A DNA stretch of 64,000 nt, taken from positions 806,001 through 870,000 of the forward strand of contig JADJTL010000002.1 of the NCBI GenBank assembly GCA_016711215.1. Direction: 5' to 3'. The position numbers and the translations under genes are program-made. The stretch comes from Pseudomonadota bacterium (lineage in GTDB: Bacteria; Myxococcota_A; Polyangia; GCA-2747355). Shown in pieces: positions 34,916 to 42,506 of this stretch (position 1 is its first letter; each line of letters begins with the position of its first letter). The notes beneath the pieces are model-generated. The model ran no database searches. It saw nothing but the letters and a program-made list of their open reading frames with translations, and had not been told where the DNA came from.

Positions 34916-37081
34916 TCAACGGGCTGTTAGCGGCGTCGGGAGCAGGCGCTCGAGCTGCTCCGGATCGGCCGTTGGCGCGGCGCAGCGGTGGTCGTGGCAG
35001 ACATAGGCCGTGGCGCGCCCGCCGAGCCGCTGCATCGCCACCAGCGCTGGTCGTGCGGCGCCATAGGCCTCGCGCAGCGCCTCGTCCGCCAGCAGGAGCT
35101 CGGTGTTGGGCCGCCAACCGCGGCGCAGCACGGCCAGCAACGCCTGCAGCTCGGGCTCCTCGCGCTCGCCCACCAAGACGACAGTGCAAGGAGGGTGGAG
35201 CAGGGTGTCGAGCGCCACCAGGAGCAGCGGCAGCGCGCTCGGCGCCTGGCGCAGGTGTCCGGAGAAATAGCGCAGGCTGCGCTCGGCACGCGCGTGCCAG
35301 GCTGGGCGGTCGAGCAGCGCGTGCAGCCGCAGCAGTAGGCTGCAGGCCACCGAGCTGCCCGCCGGTTCGGCGCCATCATGATCATCCTTGAGGCGCAGCA
35401 ACAAATCGGGGGCACCCTCGACGCTGGAGAAGAAGCCGCCCGCCGCCTCGTCGAAGAAGAGCGCGACGGCGCGGGCGCAGAGCGTGTCGGCGAGCTGCAA
35501 CCAGCGCAGCTCGAGGCTGCTCTGGTAGAGGTCCAGCAGCCCCTCGGCCGCGAAGACGTAGTCGTCGAGCTGGGCCGTGCAGCCCGCGACGCCGGCCCGA
35601 TAGCGGCGCAGGAGCCTGCCCTGCGCCGGCTGCCAGAGCGTTTCTGCGAGGAAGGTCGCGGCACGCTGGGCGGCGCGCAGCGCGTTGGCGTCGCCGAGGC
35701 TCGCGGCGGCGCGAGCGAGGGCCGAAATCATCAGGCCGTTCCAGCCGCAGAGCACCTTGTCGTCGCGCTGCGGTCGCGGGCGTAGCGCGCGCGCGGCGCG
35801 CAGGCGCTGACGCCCCTCGGCCAGCGTGGCCAGCAAGGCCTCCGGTGCCAGACCGAGCCGCGCGGCCGTGGTCGTCAAATCGCGCTGCTCATGGAGCACA
35901 TTGTGGCCCCTCAGCTCGCCGTGGGGATCGTCCGCGTTGCCGGCCTCCGTCACGCCGTAATGCGCGGCGAAGGCCGCCGCGTCCTCGCCGAGCAAGCGGC
36001 GCAGCTCGCCCGCCTGCCAGACGTAGTACGCGCCCTCACGCGCGCGCCCTCCGTCGGCCGGGAGGCTGTCAGCATCCTCGGCCGAGTAGAAGGCCCCGGT
36101 CGCGCCGTCTGTCAGGGCGGCGGCGACGTAGCCAGCGGTGTCGCGGGCGATCTGCGCCAGCGCCGCCTCGCCGCTCAGTTGGTGGCCGACCAGGTAGCAG
36201 CGCAGGAGCTGCGCCTGATCGTAGAGCATCTTCTCGAAGTGCGGCACGTGCCAGAAGCGGTCGACCGCATAGCGGTGAAAGCCGCCCGCCAGGTGGTCGT
36301 AGATGCCGCCGCGGGCCATGGCCTGCAGCGTCGCCAGCAGCATCTGCGCCAGCTGCCGATCGCCGCTGCGGGCGAAGCCGCGCGCCAGCAGCTCGAGGTT
36401 CGCCGGGCGGGGAAACTTCGGGCCGAGGCCGAAGCCTGCGGCCTGGACGTCATAGCTCTCGATCAGGGCCCGGATCCCCTCGTCGAAGAGGGCCTCGTTG
36501 AGGGGCCCCGCGTCGGCCTCGACCTGCGCGTAGCGCGTCAGCTCGCCAAGCACGAAGGCGGCGTTCGCCTCGAGCTCTCTGCGCTGCTCGCGCCAGGCGC
36601 GCTGCACCTGCACGATCGCCTGGCGCAGCCCGATCTGCCCGTGCCGCGCTTCCGGCGGGAAGTAAGTGCCGCCGACGAAGGGCTCGAGGGCCGGCGTGAG
36701 CCAGACCGAGAGCGGCCAGCCGCCGTGGCCGCTCGTGGCCTGCACGAAGCTCATGTAGATGCGGTCGACGTCCGGGCGCTCCTCGCGGTCGACCTTGACG
36801 TTGATGAACGCGGCGTTGAGCAGCGCCGCGAGGGCCGGATCCTCGAAGCTCTCGCGCTCCATCACATGGCACCAATGACAGGTCGCGTAGCCGATCGAGA
36901 GGAAGATCGGCTTGTCCTCGGCGCGCGCGCGCGCGAAGGCGGCCTCGCCCCAGGGGTACCAGTCGACGGGGTTATGCGCGTGCTGCAGCAGGTAGGGGCT
37001 GAGCTCGTCGCGCAGGCGGTTGCCGGCGGCAGCGTCGGGGCGGCCCGGGGCGTCGGGCGTCTGCGGCGGAATGGCTGGCAT
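34916..37081 (-). CDS. DUF255 / YyaL-SSP411-family thioredoxin-domain protein
   Basis: The protein has 721 residues. The N-terminal ~200 residues are the thioredoxin-like DUF255 domain: LRDELSPYLLQHAHNPVDWYPWG, KPIFLSIGYATCHWCHVMERESF (the CxxC motif as CHWC) and FINVKVDREERPDVDRIYM, GGWPLSVWLTP. The rest is an (alpha/alpha)6-type region with HVPHFEKMLYDQAQLL and WNGLMISALARAA, as in N-acylglucosamine 2-epimerase-like folds. This matches bacterial YyaL and eukaryotic SPATA20. Start ATG 37081 is chosen over a much longer upstream open frame because it begins the family sequence and follows AAGGAACC. Function not established. Confidence 0.95.
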   Translation of the reverse strand: MPAIPPQTPDAPGRPDAAAGNRLRDELSPYLLQHAHNPVDWYPWGEAAFARARAEDKPIFLSIGYATCHWCHVMERESFEDPALAALLNAAFINVKVDREERPDVDRIYMSFVQATSGHGGWPLSVWLTPALEPFVGGTYFPPEARHGQIGLRQAIVQVQRAWREQRRELEANAAFVLGELTRYAQVEADAGPLNEALFDEGIRALIESYDVQAAGFGLGPKFPRPANLELLARGFARSGDRQLAQMLLATLQAMARGGIYDHLAGGFHRYAVDRFWHVPHFEKMLYDQAQLLRCYLVGHQLSGEAALAQIARDTAGYVAAALTDGATGAFYSAEDADSLPADGGRAREGAYYVWQAGELRRLLGEDAAAFAAHYGVTEAGNADDPHGELRGHNVLHEQRDLTTTAARLGLAPEALLATLAEGRQRLRAARALRPRPQRDDKVLCGWNGLMISALARAAASLGDANALRAAQRAATFLAETLWQPAQGRLLRRYRAGVAGCTAQLDDYVFAAEGLLDLYQSSLELRWLQLADTLCARAVALFFDEAAGGFFSSVEGAPDLLLRLKDDHDGAEPAGSSVACSLLLRLHALLDRPAWHARAERSLRYFSGHLRQAPSALPLLLVALDTLLHPPCTVVLVGEREEPELQALLAVLRRGWRPNTELLLADEALREAYGAARPALVAMQRLGGRATAYVCHDHRCAAPTADPEQLERLLPTPLTAR

Positions 37082-37125
37082 CGAGGTTCCTTCTCGCGCT
37101 GTGGGCGGTGGCCGAGCGCGGCTGC

Positions 37126-37839
37126 TCAGCGCTCGAGGGCGAAGGGGCTGAAGTTGGTGTCGTGGTCGTAGACGTCGAGCCCCTCGGCGCGCTTGAGCAG
37201 CGCGACCAGGCGATAGGTCGCCGGCGTGAAGACGACCTCGACCAGGACCTTGATCACGTAGTTCGTCAGCATCACCGTCTGCACTTGGGCCCAGGGCCAA
37301 CGCGCCTCCTCCATGCCGACCAGCAGCGGGAGCACGAGGAAGGCCAGGGGGTAGAACACGGCGGAGTCGACGGCCTCGCCGACGATCGTCGAGCCGATCG
37401 TGCGCAGCCAGAGGTGGCGGCCCGCGGACCAGATTTTCAGCTTCGCCAAGACGTACGAGTTGCAGAACTCGCCGCAGGCGTAGGCTGTCAGCGACGCCGC
37501 GAGCACGAGCGGGCTCGGCCCGAGGACCGTGTGAAAGGCCGCCTGGTGGCGAAAGGCGCCCGCGGGCGGCAGCCGGTCGCAGATGACGAAGATCAGGGCG
37601 GCGAGCGCCGCGCTGCCGAAGCCGAGCCAGATCACCCGCCTCGAGCGCCGATAGCCATAAACCTCGGTCAGCACGTCGCCGAAGATATAGCTCAGCGGAA
37701 AGACGAAGACCCCGGCGCCGAGGGTCAGCCCGCCCAGCGCGGTGGTCTTGGCCGAGACGATGTTCGACGCCAAGAGAGCCGTGATGAAGACGGCGGTGAT
37801 TGCGTCGAGGTACTGTGGTTGGCTCGCGACGGGTTTCAT
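37126..37839 (-). CDS. YhhQ-type queuosine-precursor transporter
   Basis: The protein has 237 residues and about six transmembrane segments. Family blocks are FVFPLSYIFGDVLTEVYGYRRSRRVIWLGF, ACGEFCNSYVLAKLK and GSTIVGEAVDSAVFYPLAFL, characteristic of the YhhQ/Vut_1 family, which imports queuine or 7-cyano-7-deazaguanine precursors. Start ATG 37839 at MKPVASQPQYLDAITAVF. It lies 44 bases upstream of the DUF255 gene on the same strand. I looked for a preQ1-type riboswitch in the leader and saw none. The divergent upstream 180 bases contain TAGCAT (37929-37934), a possible -10 for the plus-strand lipoprotein gene. Confidence 0.9.
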   Translation of the reverse strand: MKPVASQPQYLDAITAVFITALLASNIVSAKTTALGGLTLGAGVFVFPLSYIFGDVLTEVYGYRRSRRVIWLGFGSAALAALIFVICDRLPPAGAFRHQAAFHTVLGPSPLVLAASLTAYACGEFCNSYVLAKLKIWSAGRHLWLRTIGSTIVGEAVDSAVFYPLAFLVLPLLVGMEEARWPWAQVQTVMLTNYVIKVLVEVVFTPATYRLVALLKRAEGLDVYDHDTNFSPFALER

Positions 37840-38022
37840 GGTCAGCCCAGCCCGGGTGGAAGATGGCCGGCAAGCATACGGCAGGGGCCAGGGGTCGGCC
37901 AGGCGGCGGCTGCGTGCCTGGTCCGTGGTAGCATCCGCCGCGGTCGCGAGATGCGGCCCGTATGGCTGCTCGGCAAGCCAGCAGGACTCAAGCAAGCAGG
38001 ACTCTTTCAAGGAGGACGGGCG

Positions 38023-38553
38023 ATGAGATTCGCAGCGGGGATCGTGGCATTGGCAGCGCTGGGTTGTGGGTGTCTTGGCGCGTGCGGTGACGATGAGGGG
38101 GGCGTGCCCGCGACCACGAAGGTCAGCGAGCTGACGCCGGCGCAATGGACGAGTTGGTGCGAGGCCAACGCCGAGGCGTTCCGCCGGGATATGTTGCAGG
38201 CGACCTGCACGTTCACCGGGCTGGCCGCGGCGCAGGCCGGACGCGGGACCTGCGAGGCGGCCCGGGACGCCTGTCGGACCGACGTCGCGAGCTCCTTCGA
38301 CTGCGAGCGTGCGCCGGCCGCTGGCGATGGCGGGGCGGAGACCTGCAGCGCGAGCGTCGGGGAGCTGCAGAAGTGCTACGACGACCTGATCGACGCCATC
38401 AAGCCGTTGCTTTCCGGCCTCAGCTGCTCGTCGAATCTCGCCGATCTCGCAAGCAAGCTCCAGACCTTGGGCAATCTCAACCCGGGCTCGTGCACGATCG
38501 TGGCGACGAAGTGCCCCGGTTACGCGCCAAGCCTCGGCGCCGATGATAAGTAA
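38023..38553 (+). CDS. Cysteine-rich lipoprotein, unknown function
   Basis: The protein has 176 residues. ATG 38023 follows AAGGAGGACGGG. MRFAAGIVALAALGCGCLGAC ends in the lipobox LGAC, then an acidic/Gly tether GDDEGG. The mature domain has at least eight Cys (SWCEANAEAFRRDMLQATC, GTCEAARDACRTDV, DCERAP, ETCSAS, KCYDD, LSCSS, SCTIVATKC), likely forming disulfides. This style of small secreted lipoprotein is common in myxobacteria. No enzymatic motif. Confidence 0.75.
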   Translation: MRFAAGIVALAALGCGCLGACGDDEGGVPATTKVSELTPAQWTSWCEANAEAFRRDMLQATCTFTGLAAAQAGRGTCEAARDACRTDVASSFDCERAPAAGDGGAETCSASVGELQKCYDDLIDAIKPLLSGLSCSSNLADLASKLQTLGNLNPGSCTIVATKCPGYAPSLGADDK

Positions 38554-38583
38554 ATGTTTGGTTATCTATATTTCAAAAATCCA

Positions 38584-38613
38584 TTGACTCATTGACCGCG
38601 CCGCACGTAGACT
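38584..38613 (+). promoter_or_regulatory. Promoter for the riboswitch-controlled gene
   Basis: TTGACT (38584-38589), an 18-base spacer, TAGACT (38608-38613). Transcription would start near 38620, about 20 bases before the aptamer. A second TTGACC (38592-38597) lies inside the spacer. Confidence 0.55.
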
Positions 38614-38640
38614 GGGGCCTTAGCAACGCGCAGCTTTCGG

Positions 38641-38725
38641 CTTCCTTGAAACAGGGCAAACCCCGGGCGACCGGGGGACGCAAAGCCAGGAGACTCTCCG
38701 AGTCCGTCCGGCTACCAACGGGGGC
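38641..38725 (+). ncRNA. Cyclic di-GMP-I (GEMM-I) riboswitch aptamer
   Basis: The order of conserved elements matches GEMM-I: GGGCAAA (38654-38660), hairpin CCCCGG-GCGA-CCGGGG (38661-38676) with a GNRA tetraloop, GACGCAAAGCC (38677-38687), a second stem region, and GGCTACC (38710-38716). P1 can form between CTTCCTTG (38641-38648) and CAACGGGGG (38716-38724). The G before CAAA, at the position that selects c-di-GMP over 3',3'-cGAMP, is G. P1 uses the G-rich stretch just before ATG 38729, so ligand binding could hide the ribosome-binding site; no intrinsic terminator was seen. The controlled gene is the exported protein at 38729. Confidence 0.9.
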
Positions 38726-38728
38726 GCA

Positions 38729-39376
38729 ATGTCGACTTCTTCTCGTGCGTGGCCGCTCGGCCGCGCCGCCATGCGCTGGCTCAGCGGCGTCGCCGCGGCG
38801 CTGGCCCTGCTCACCGTCGGGGCCCCCGCTGCCGCGCGGGAGCCGAGCGCCGAGCCCATCGCGACCGTGCGGCGCGCCCCGGCCGCGCGCGGCCTCCAGA
38901 TCGGCGCGCTGGTCGACGTCGGCGTGCCTGACCTCGTGGGCGTCTCGCTGGTGCTGCGCCCCTGGTCGTGGCTCCGGCTGCACGGCGGCGGCACCACCAA
39001 CCTCTTCAGCTTCGGGTTGCGCGGCGGCGCGACCTGGGTGCCCTTCCACGCCTGGATCAGCCCCTCGCTGACGGTCGAGGGCGGGTACGTCTTCGAGGGC
39101 GATGCCAACACCCTGACCGAGCGCTTTGGCGTCACCTCGCCGATGCTCAAGCGGGTCGGCTATGGCTACGGCAATGCCCACGCCGGCCTGGAGCTCGGCT
39201 CACCCGATAGCTTCGTCTTCTTCGTCCACGCCGGCTTCAGCGCGCTGCACACGACGCTGCATGAGGCCGACGCGGTCCTGCGCGAGGAGCTGAACCAGCC
39301 CTCGCTCTCGTTTGCGGATCCCAAGGTCTGGGCGCTCGTGCCCTCGGCGAAGCTCGGCCTCCTGGCCTACTTCTGA
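38729..39376 (+). CDS. Exported, probably outer-membrane-associated protein under a c-di-GMP riboswitch
   Basis: The protein has 215 residues. A signal peptide (RWLSGVAAALALLTVGAPAAA) is followed by alternating short beta-like strands: LQIGALVDVGVPDLVGVSLVLRP, LRLHGGGTTNLFSFGLRGGATWV, SPSLTVEGGYVFEGDAN, NAHAGLELGSPDSFVFFVHAGFSAL, ending in AKLGLLAYF. A terminal aromatic and many Gly-aromatic strands suggest a small outer-membrane beta-barrel. I recognise no named family. Its mRNA leader carries the riboswitch, so synthesis likely responds to c-di-GMP. The lipoprotein at 39429 follows by 52 bases and may be co-expressed. Confidence 0.75.
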   Translation: MSTSSRAWPLGRAAMRWLSGVAAALALLTVGAPAAAREPSAEPIATVRRAPAARGLQIGALVDVGVPDLVGVSLVLRPWSWLRLHGGGTTNLFSFGLRGGATWVPFHAWISPSLTVEGGYVFEGDANTLTERFGVTSPMLKRVGYGYGNAHAGLELGSPDSFVFFVHAGFSALHTTLHEADAVLREELNQPSLSFADPKVWALVPSAKLGLLAYF

Positions 39377-39428
39377 CGCTAGACGGAGCGCGCTCGCGAG
39401 TGCAGCGGGCGCGCCAAGGAGCGATGTC

Positions 39429-39986
39429 ATGAGATCCCCTTCACGCGCTCGGACGACCGACCTTCGCGGCCTCTGCCTGGCGCTGGCCTGCCTGGCTGCC
39501 CCGGGCTGTGTCGCCGTATCCGCCGACATCGAGCAGGTCCGCCACAGTGTCCAGACCCAGCAGCTCACCTTCGAGGGTGCCGGACCCCTGGCGGGGCAAA
39601 GGGTCAGCGAGACGCGCGTCTTCGACGCGAGTCTGGGTAGCGAGCTGATGGACTACGTCGTCCACGCCAAGCTGACCGATCTGCGGGTCGTGCCGGCGAG
39701 CGGCGTCAGCAGTCTCGACTTCGTGCACGCGGTGCGCATCCGCCTGTTGGCGACCGGCGGCAACCCCGACGTGCTGCTGGCCGAGTTTTCGCGCGAGCGC
39801 AGCCCCGCGTCCGCCTCCGACGGCGCCTTGACGCTGCAGGTCAACGACGACTTCGACCACACGCGCTATGTGCGCGCCCGCGTGCCCTTCGAGCTCGAGC
39901 TCGAAATGGACGCGCCCGCCGCCCCCTGGAGCGTGGGGGTCGACCTCGGCCTCGATCTCGAGCTGGGCTACGAGCTACGCTTCTAG
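39429..39986 (+). CDS. Predicted lipoprotein, unknown function
   Basis: The protein has 185 residues from ATG 39429, after AAGGAGC. LCLALACLAAPGC is the lipoprotein signal. The mature protein is beta-rich: QLTFEGAGPLAGQRVSETRVFDAS, LTDLRVVPASGVSSLDFVHAVRIRLLATGG, RYVRARVPFELELEMDAPA, ending VDLGLDLELGYELRF. The alternating pattern could be a periplasmic beta-sandwich. It likely shares a transcript with the riboswitch-controlled gene, but about 50 bases separate them and an own promoter is not excluded. The next ~190 bases (39987-40179) show no gene. Confidence 0.7.
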   Translation: MRSPSRARTTDLRGLCLALACLAAPGCVAVSADIEQVRHSVQTQQLTFEGAGPLAGQRVSETRVFDASLGSELMDYVVHAKLTDLRVVPASGVSSLDFVHAVRIRLLATGGNPDVLLAEFSRERSPASASDGALTLQVNDDFDHTRYVRARVPFELELEMDAPAAPWSVGVDLGLDLELGYELRF

Positions 39987-40179
39987 CGCCGGCCGACGAC
40001 GGGAGCGCTCGCCGGTCGGCCGCGCCGGACCGCGAGCCCAAGGCCCTGTCCGCCGTTTGGCCCTCCGCGAGACCCGATCCTCGACCCCAGCCTCGCCGGA
40101 CTTTGCACCGCGGCGATGCTATGAGTATCGTGCGCGCCGCGCGCGATTGGGCGCGCGCCCTTAGCCTGAGGAGCCCGCG

Positions 40180-40668
40180 ATGCTGACGATTCGACGAACG
40201 ACGACGACCCTGGCGGTGGCCCTGTTGCTGGTGGGGGCGGCCGCGACGCCGACCCTGGCCAAGCCCCGCGCCGCCGCGAGCGGGATGTCCGCGCACCAGC
40301 GCGACGCACGCAAGCTGCTCGAGCTGAGCGGCGCCCAGCAAATGGGCAAGCAGATGATCAGCCAGATGCTCGGCATGATGCGACAGAACGCGACCGACGT
40401 GCCGGCGGACTTCTGGCGCACAATCGAGAAGAAGCTCGACTTCAGCGCGCTGCTCGATGAGCTTGCGGGGCTCTACGCGCGGCATCTCAGCCACGACGAC
40501 ATCAGGCAGCTGATCGGGTTCTTCAGCAGCCCGGTGGGTGCCCGCTTCGTCGGCGTGCAGCCGAAGGTGATGCAGGACTCCGTCGCCATCAGCCAGAAGT
40601 GGGGCCAGCAGTTCATGCAGCAGGTGATGCAGGAGCTCGAGCGGGCCAAAAAGCGCGGCAGCAAGTAG
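40180..40668 (+). CDS. Secreted DUF2059-like protein
   Basis: The protein has 162 residues with a signal peptide TTLAVALLLVGAAATPTLA. The mature helical part has RDARKLLELSGAQQMGKQMISQMLGMMRQ and LAGLYARHLSHDDIRQLIGFFSSPVGARFVGVQPKVMQDS, the pattern of DUF2059 (Y-x3-F/L-t-x-e-d-i-x-x-l-i-x-f-y-x-s-p-x-G). Start ATG 40180 follows GAGGAG. The function of the family is not established. Confidence 0.85.
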   Translation: MLTIRRTTTTLAVALLLVGAAATPTLAKPRAAASGMSAHQRDARKLLELSGAQQMGKQMISQMLGMMRQNATDVPADFWRTIEKKLDFSALLDELAGLYARHLSHDDIRQLIGFFSSPVGARFVGVQPKVMQDSVAISQKWGQQFMQQVMQELERAKKRGSK

Positions 40669-40693
40669 GTCGCCCCCAGCAGCACGCGGGCTG

Positions 40694-42454
40694 CTAGCCG
40701 GCCCAGCTGCCCCTGTTGATCTCAGCCCACAGCTCGGCCGTCAGCGGGACATAGCTCTGTTGGGCCGCGTCGCGGGCGTAGAGCGACTCGCCCTCGCCGA
40801 GTCTCGCCGGGTCGAAGCTCCGCTCGCGGAGCTCGCGCTTGCGCGGTTTGAGGCTGCCCGTGAGCGGGAGCTGCGCCACCAGCCGCAGGAAGCGCGGCTG
40901 TGCTGAGGGCGGCAGCGCACGGCTGAGATACTCGTAGCAGCTCTCGCCGTGGAAGCCCGCGTCGCTGACGAGGGCGGCCATGCCGGCGCGGCCTTCGGCG
41001 CCGGGCACGGCCACGCCATAGACCGCGCATTGCTTCACGCCGGGGGCCTGGAGCAGCACCTCCTCGACCTGCTGCGCCGAGACGTTATGGCCCTGCCAGC
41101 GAAACGAATCACCGAGGCGATCGACGAAGTAGAGCCGATGCAGCCGATCGCGTCGCAGCAGGTCGCCGCTGTCGAACCAGCGGTCGCCGCGGGCGAAGAC
41201 GTCGGTCAGCACGCGCTGCTCAGTGGCCGTCGGGTCGACGTAACCGTCAAAGCCATGCTGCGTGCTGATGGCACCCAGCAGCAGCGCTGGCTCCTCGGGC
41301 GCTGCTGCGACCGCGAAGCCCTTCGCGTCACGCACCAGGGCGTCGCGCTCGAGGTCATAGCGCGCGAGCGCCATCCGCCCGGGCACCAGCACGCCGCAGC
41401 TGCCCGGTGTGTTGAGCAGATTGAGCGTCTCGGCGTTACCCTCGGTCGAGGCGTAGAACTCGAGCACCTGGCGCACGCCGAAGCGCTGGCGCAGCGTCGG
41501 CCAGAGCTCGGCGCGCAGGCCGTTACCAAAGACGCGCGTGACCTTGTGGTCGCGCTCGGCGGGTCCCGCGGGCTGCTGGGCCAGATAGCGGCAGAGCTCG
41601 CCGACGTAGCTGAAGATCGTCGCGCCGCTGGCGTGGCACTCGTCCCAGAAGCGCCGCGCCGAAAAGCGGCGACCGAGCGCGAGGCGGCAGCGCTGCGTCA
41701 GCGCGACGGGGACGGCGATGATCACCGCCGTGCCATGGCAGAGGGGTAGGCAGTTGTAGACGCAGTCCTCGGGGGCGACGCGCAGGGCGGCCCCGAAGAC
41801 CATGCCGGCGCGCCACAGGCGGTGGTGCTTGATCACGGCCGGTCGCGGCAGCCCTGTCGTGCCGCTGGTGTAGACATAGGCCATGACGTCGCCGAGCCGC
41901 CGCGCGAGGGTCTGCGGTGGATCGCTCGTCGCGCGCTCGGCGAGCACGCGCGCCCAGGCATGTTGCGCCGCCCCGGCGCCGGCCTCGTCATCGACCAGGA
42001 TCTGGCCGCTGCCGAGCGCGACGGCGTCGCGGATCGCCTCGAGCGGCGCGCGCTGCGCCCCCGAAGCGACGAGGAGCTGCGGGTGGCAGGCATCGATCGC
42101 CTGGGCCAGCGGCGCCCCGACGAGCTGGGGGTCGAGCAGTGACGCGACGACACCGAGCTTCGCCAGCGCGTAGAAGTGAAAGAGATAGGCCGGGCGGTTG
42201 TCAAAGAGCAAGGCGACGACGTCGCCCGGCCGCAGACCGAGCGCGTGGTAGGCGTGCGCGTGCTGGTTGACCGCCGCGTTGACCGCGGCTACCGACCAGC
42301 GGCGCCCCTCGAACCAGAGCAGCGGATCGGCGGCGCGCGCGCGCGCCCATTGCTCGAGCTGCAGCGCGAGGGTCTGGTTCGAGTCGGGATCCCAGCGCAG
42401 CTGGGCCGCGATCGCCTGCGCGGTGCTGCGGAGCTGACGTGGCAAAGCACGCAT
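40694..42454 (-). CDS. Long-chain/very-long-chain acyl-CoA synthetase (FATP/FadD6-like)
   Basis: The protein has 586 residues. It activates fatty acids to acyl-CoA via an acyl-adenylate. The AMP-binding motif is YVYTSGTTGLPRPAV, followed by YNCLPLCHGTAVII, YASTEGN (adenine motif), and WFDSGDLLRRDRLHRLYFVDRLGDSFRWQGHNVSAQQVEE, where the linker reads DRLGDSFRWQGHNV as in FATP-type enzymes. Start ATG 42454 follows GAGGGAGCAGGG. It is minus-strand, convergent with the DUF2059 gene and downstream of the POT transporter by 52 bases. Confidence 0.93.
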   Translation of the reverse strand: MRALPRQLRSTAQAIAAQLRWDPDSNQTLALQLEQWARARAADPLLWFEGRRWSVAAVNAAVNQHAHAYHALGLRPGDVVALLFDNRPAYLFHFYALAKLGVVASLLDPQLVGAPLAQAIDACHPQLLVASGAQRAPLEAIRDAVALGSGQILVDDEAGAGAAQHAWARVLAERATSDPPQTLARRLGDVMAYVYTSGTTGLPRPAVIKHHRLWRAGMVFGAALRVAPEDCVYNCLPLCHGTAVIIAVPVALTQRCRLALGRRFSARRFWDECHASGATIFSYVGELCRYLAQQPAGPAERDHKVTRVFGNGLRAELWPTLRQRFGVRQVLEFYASTEGNAETLNLLNTPGSCGVLVPGRMALARYDLERDALVRDAKGFAVAAAPEEPALLLGAISTQHGFDGYVDPTATEQRVLTDVFARGDRWFDSGDLLRRDRLHRLYFVDRLGDSFRWQGHNVSAQQVEEVLLQAPGVKQCAVYGVAVPGAEGRAGMAALVSDAGFHGESCYEYLSRALPPSAQPRFLRLVAQLPLTGSLKPRKRELRERSFDPARLGEGESLYARDAAQQSYVPLTAELWAEINRGSWAG

Positions 42455-42506
42455 CCCTGCTCCCTCTCCCTGCACGCGTCGACCCGCGTGCGCGTCGACC
42501 CTCGCG

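Noticed and set aside
37840..38022. preQ1-type riboswitch before the queuosine-precursor transporter gene
   Set aside because: No preQ1-I, -II or -III conserved core could be found in the leader.
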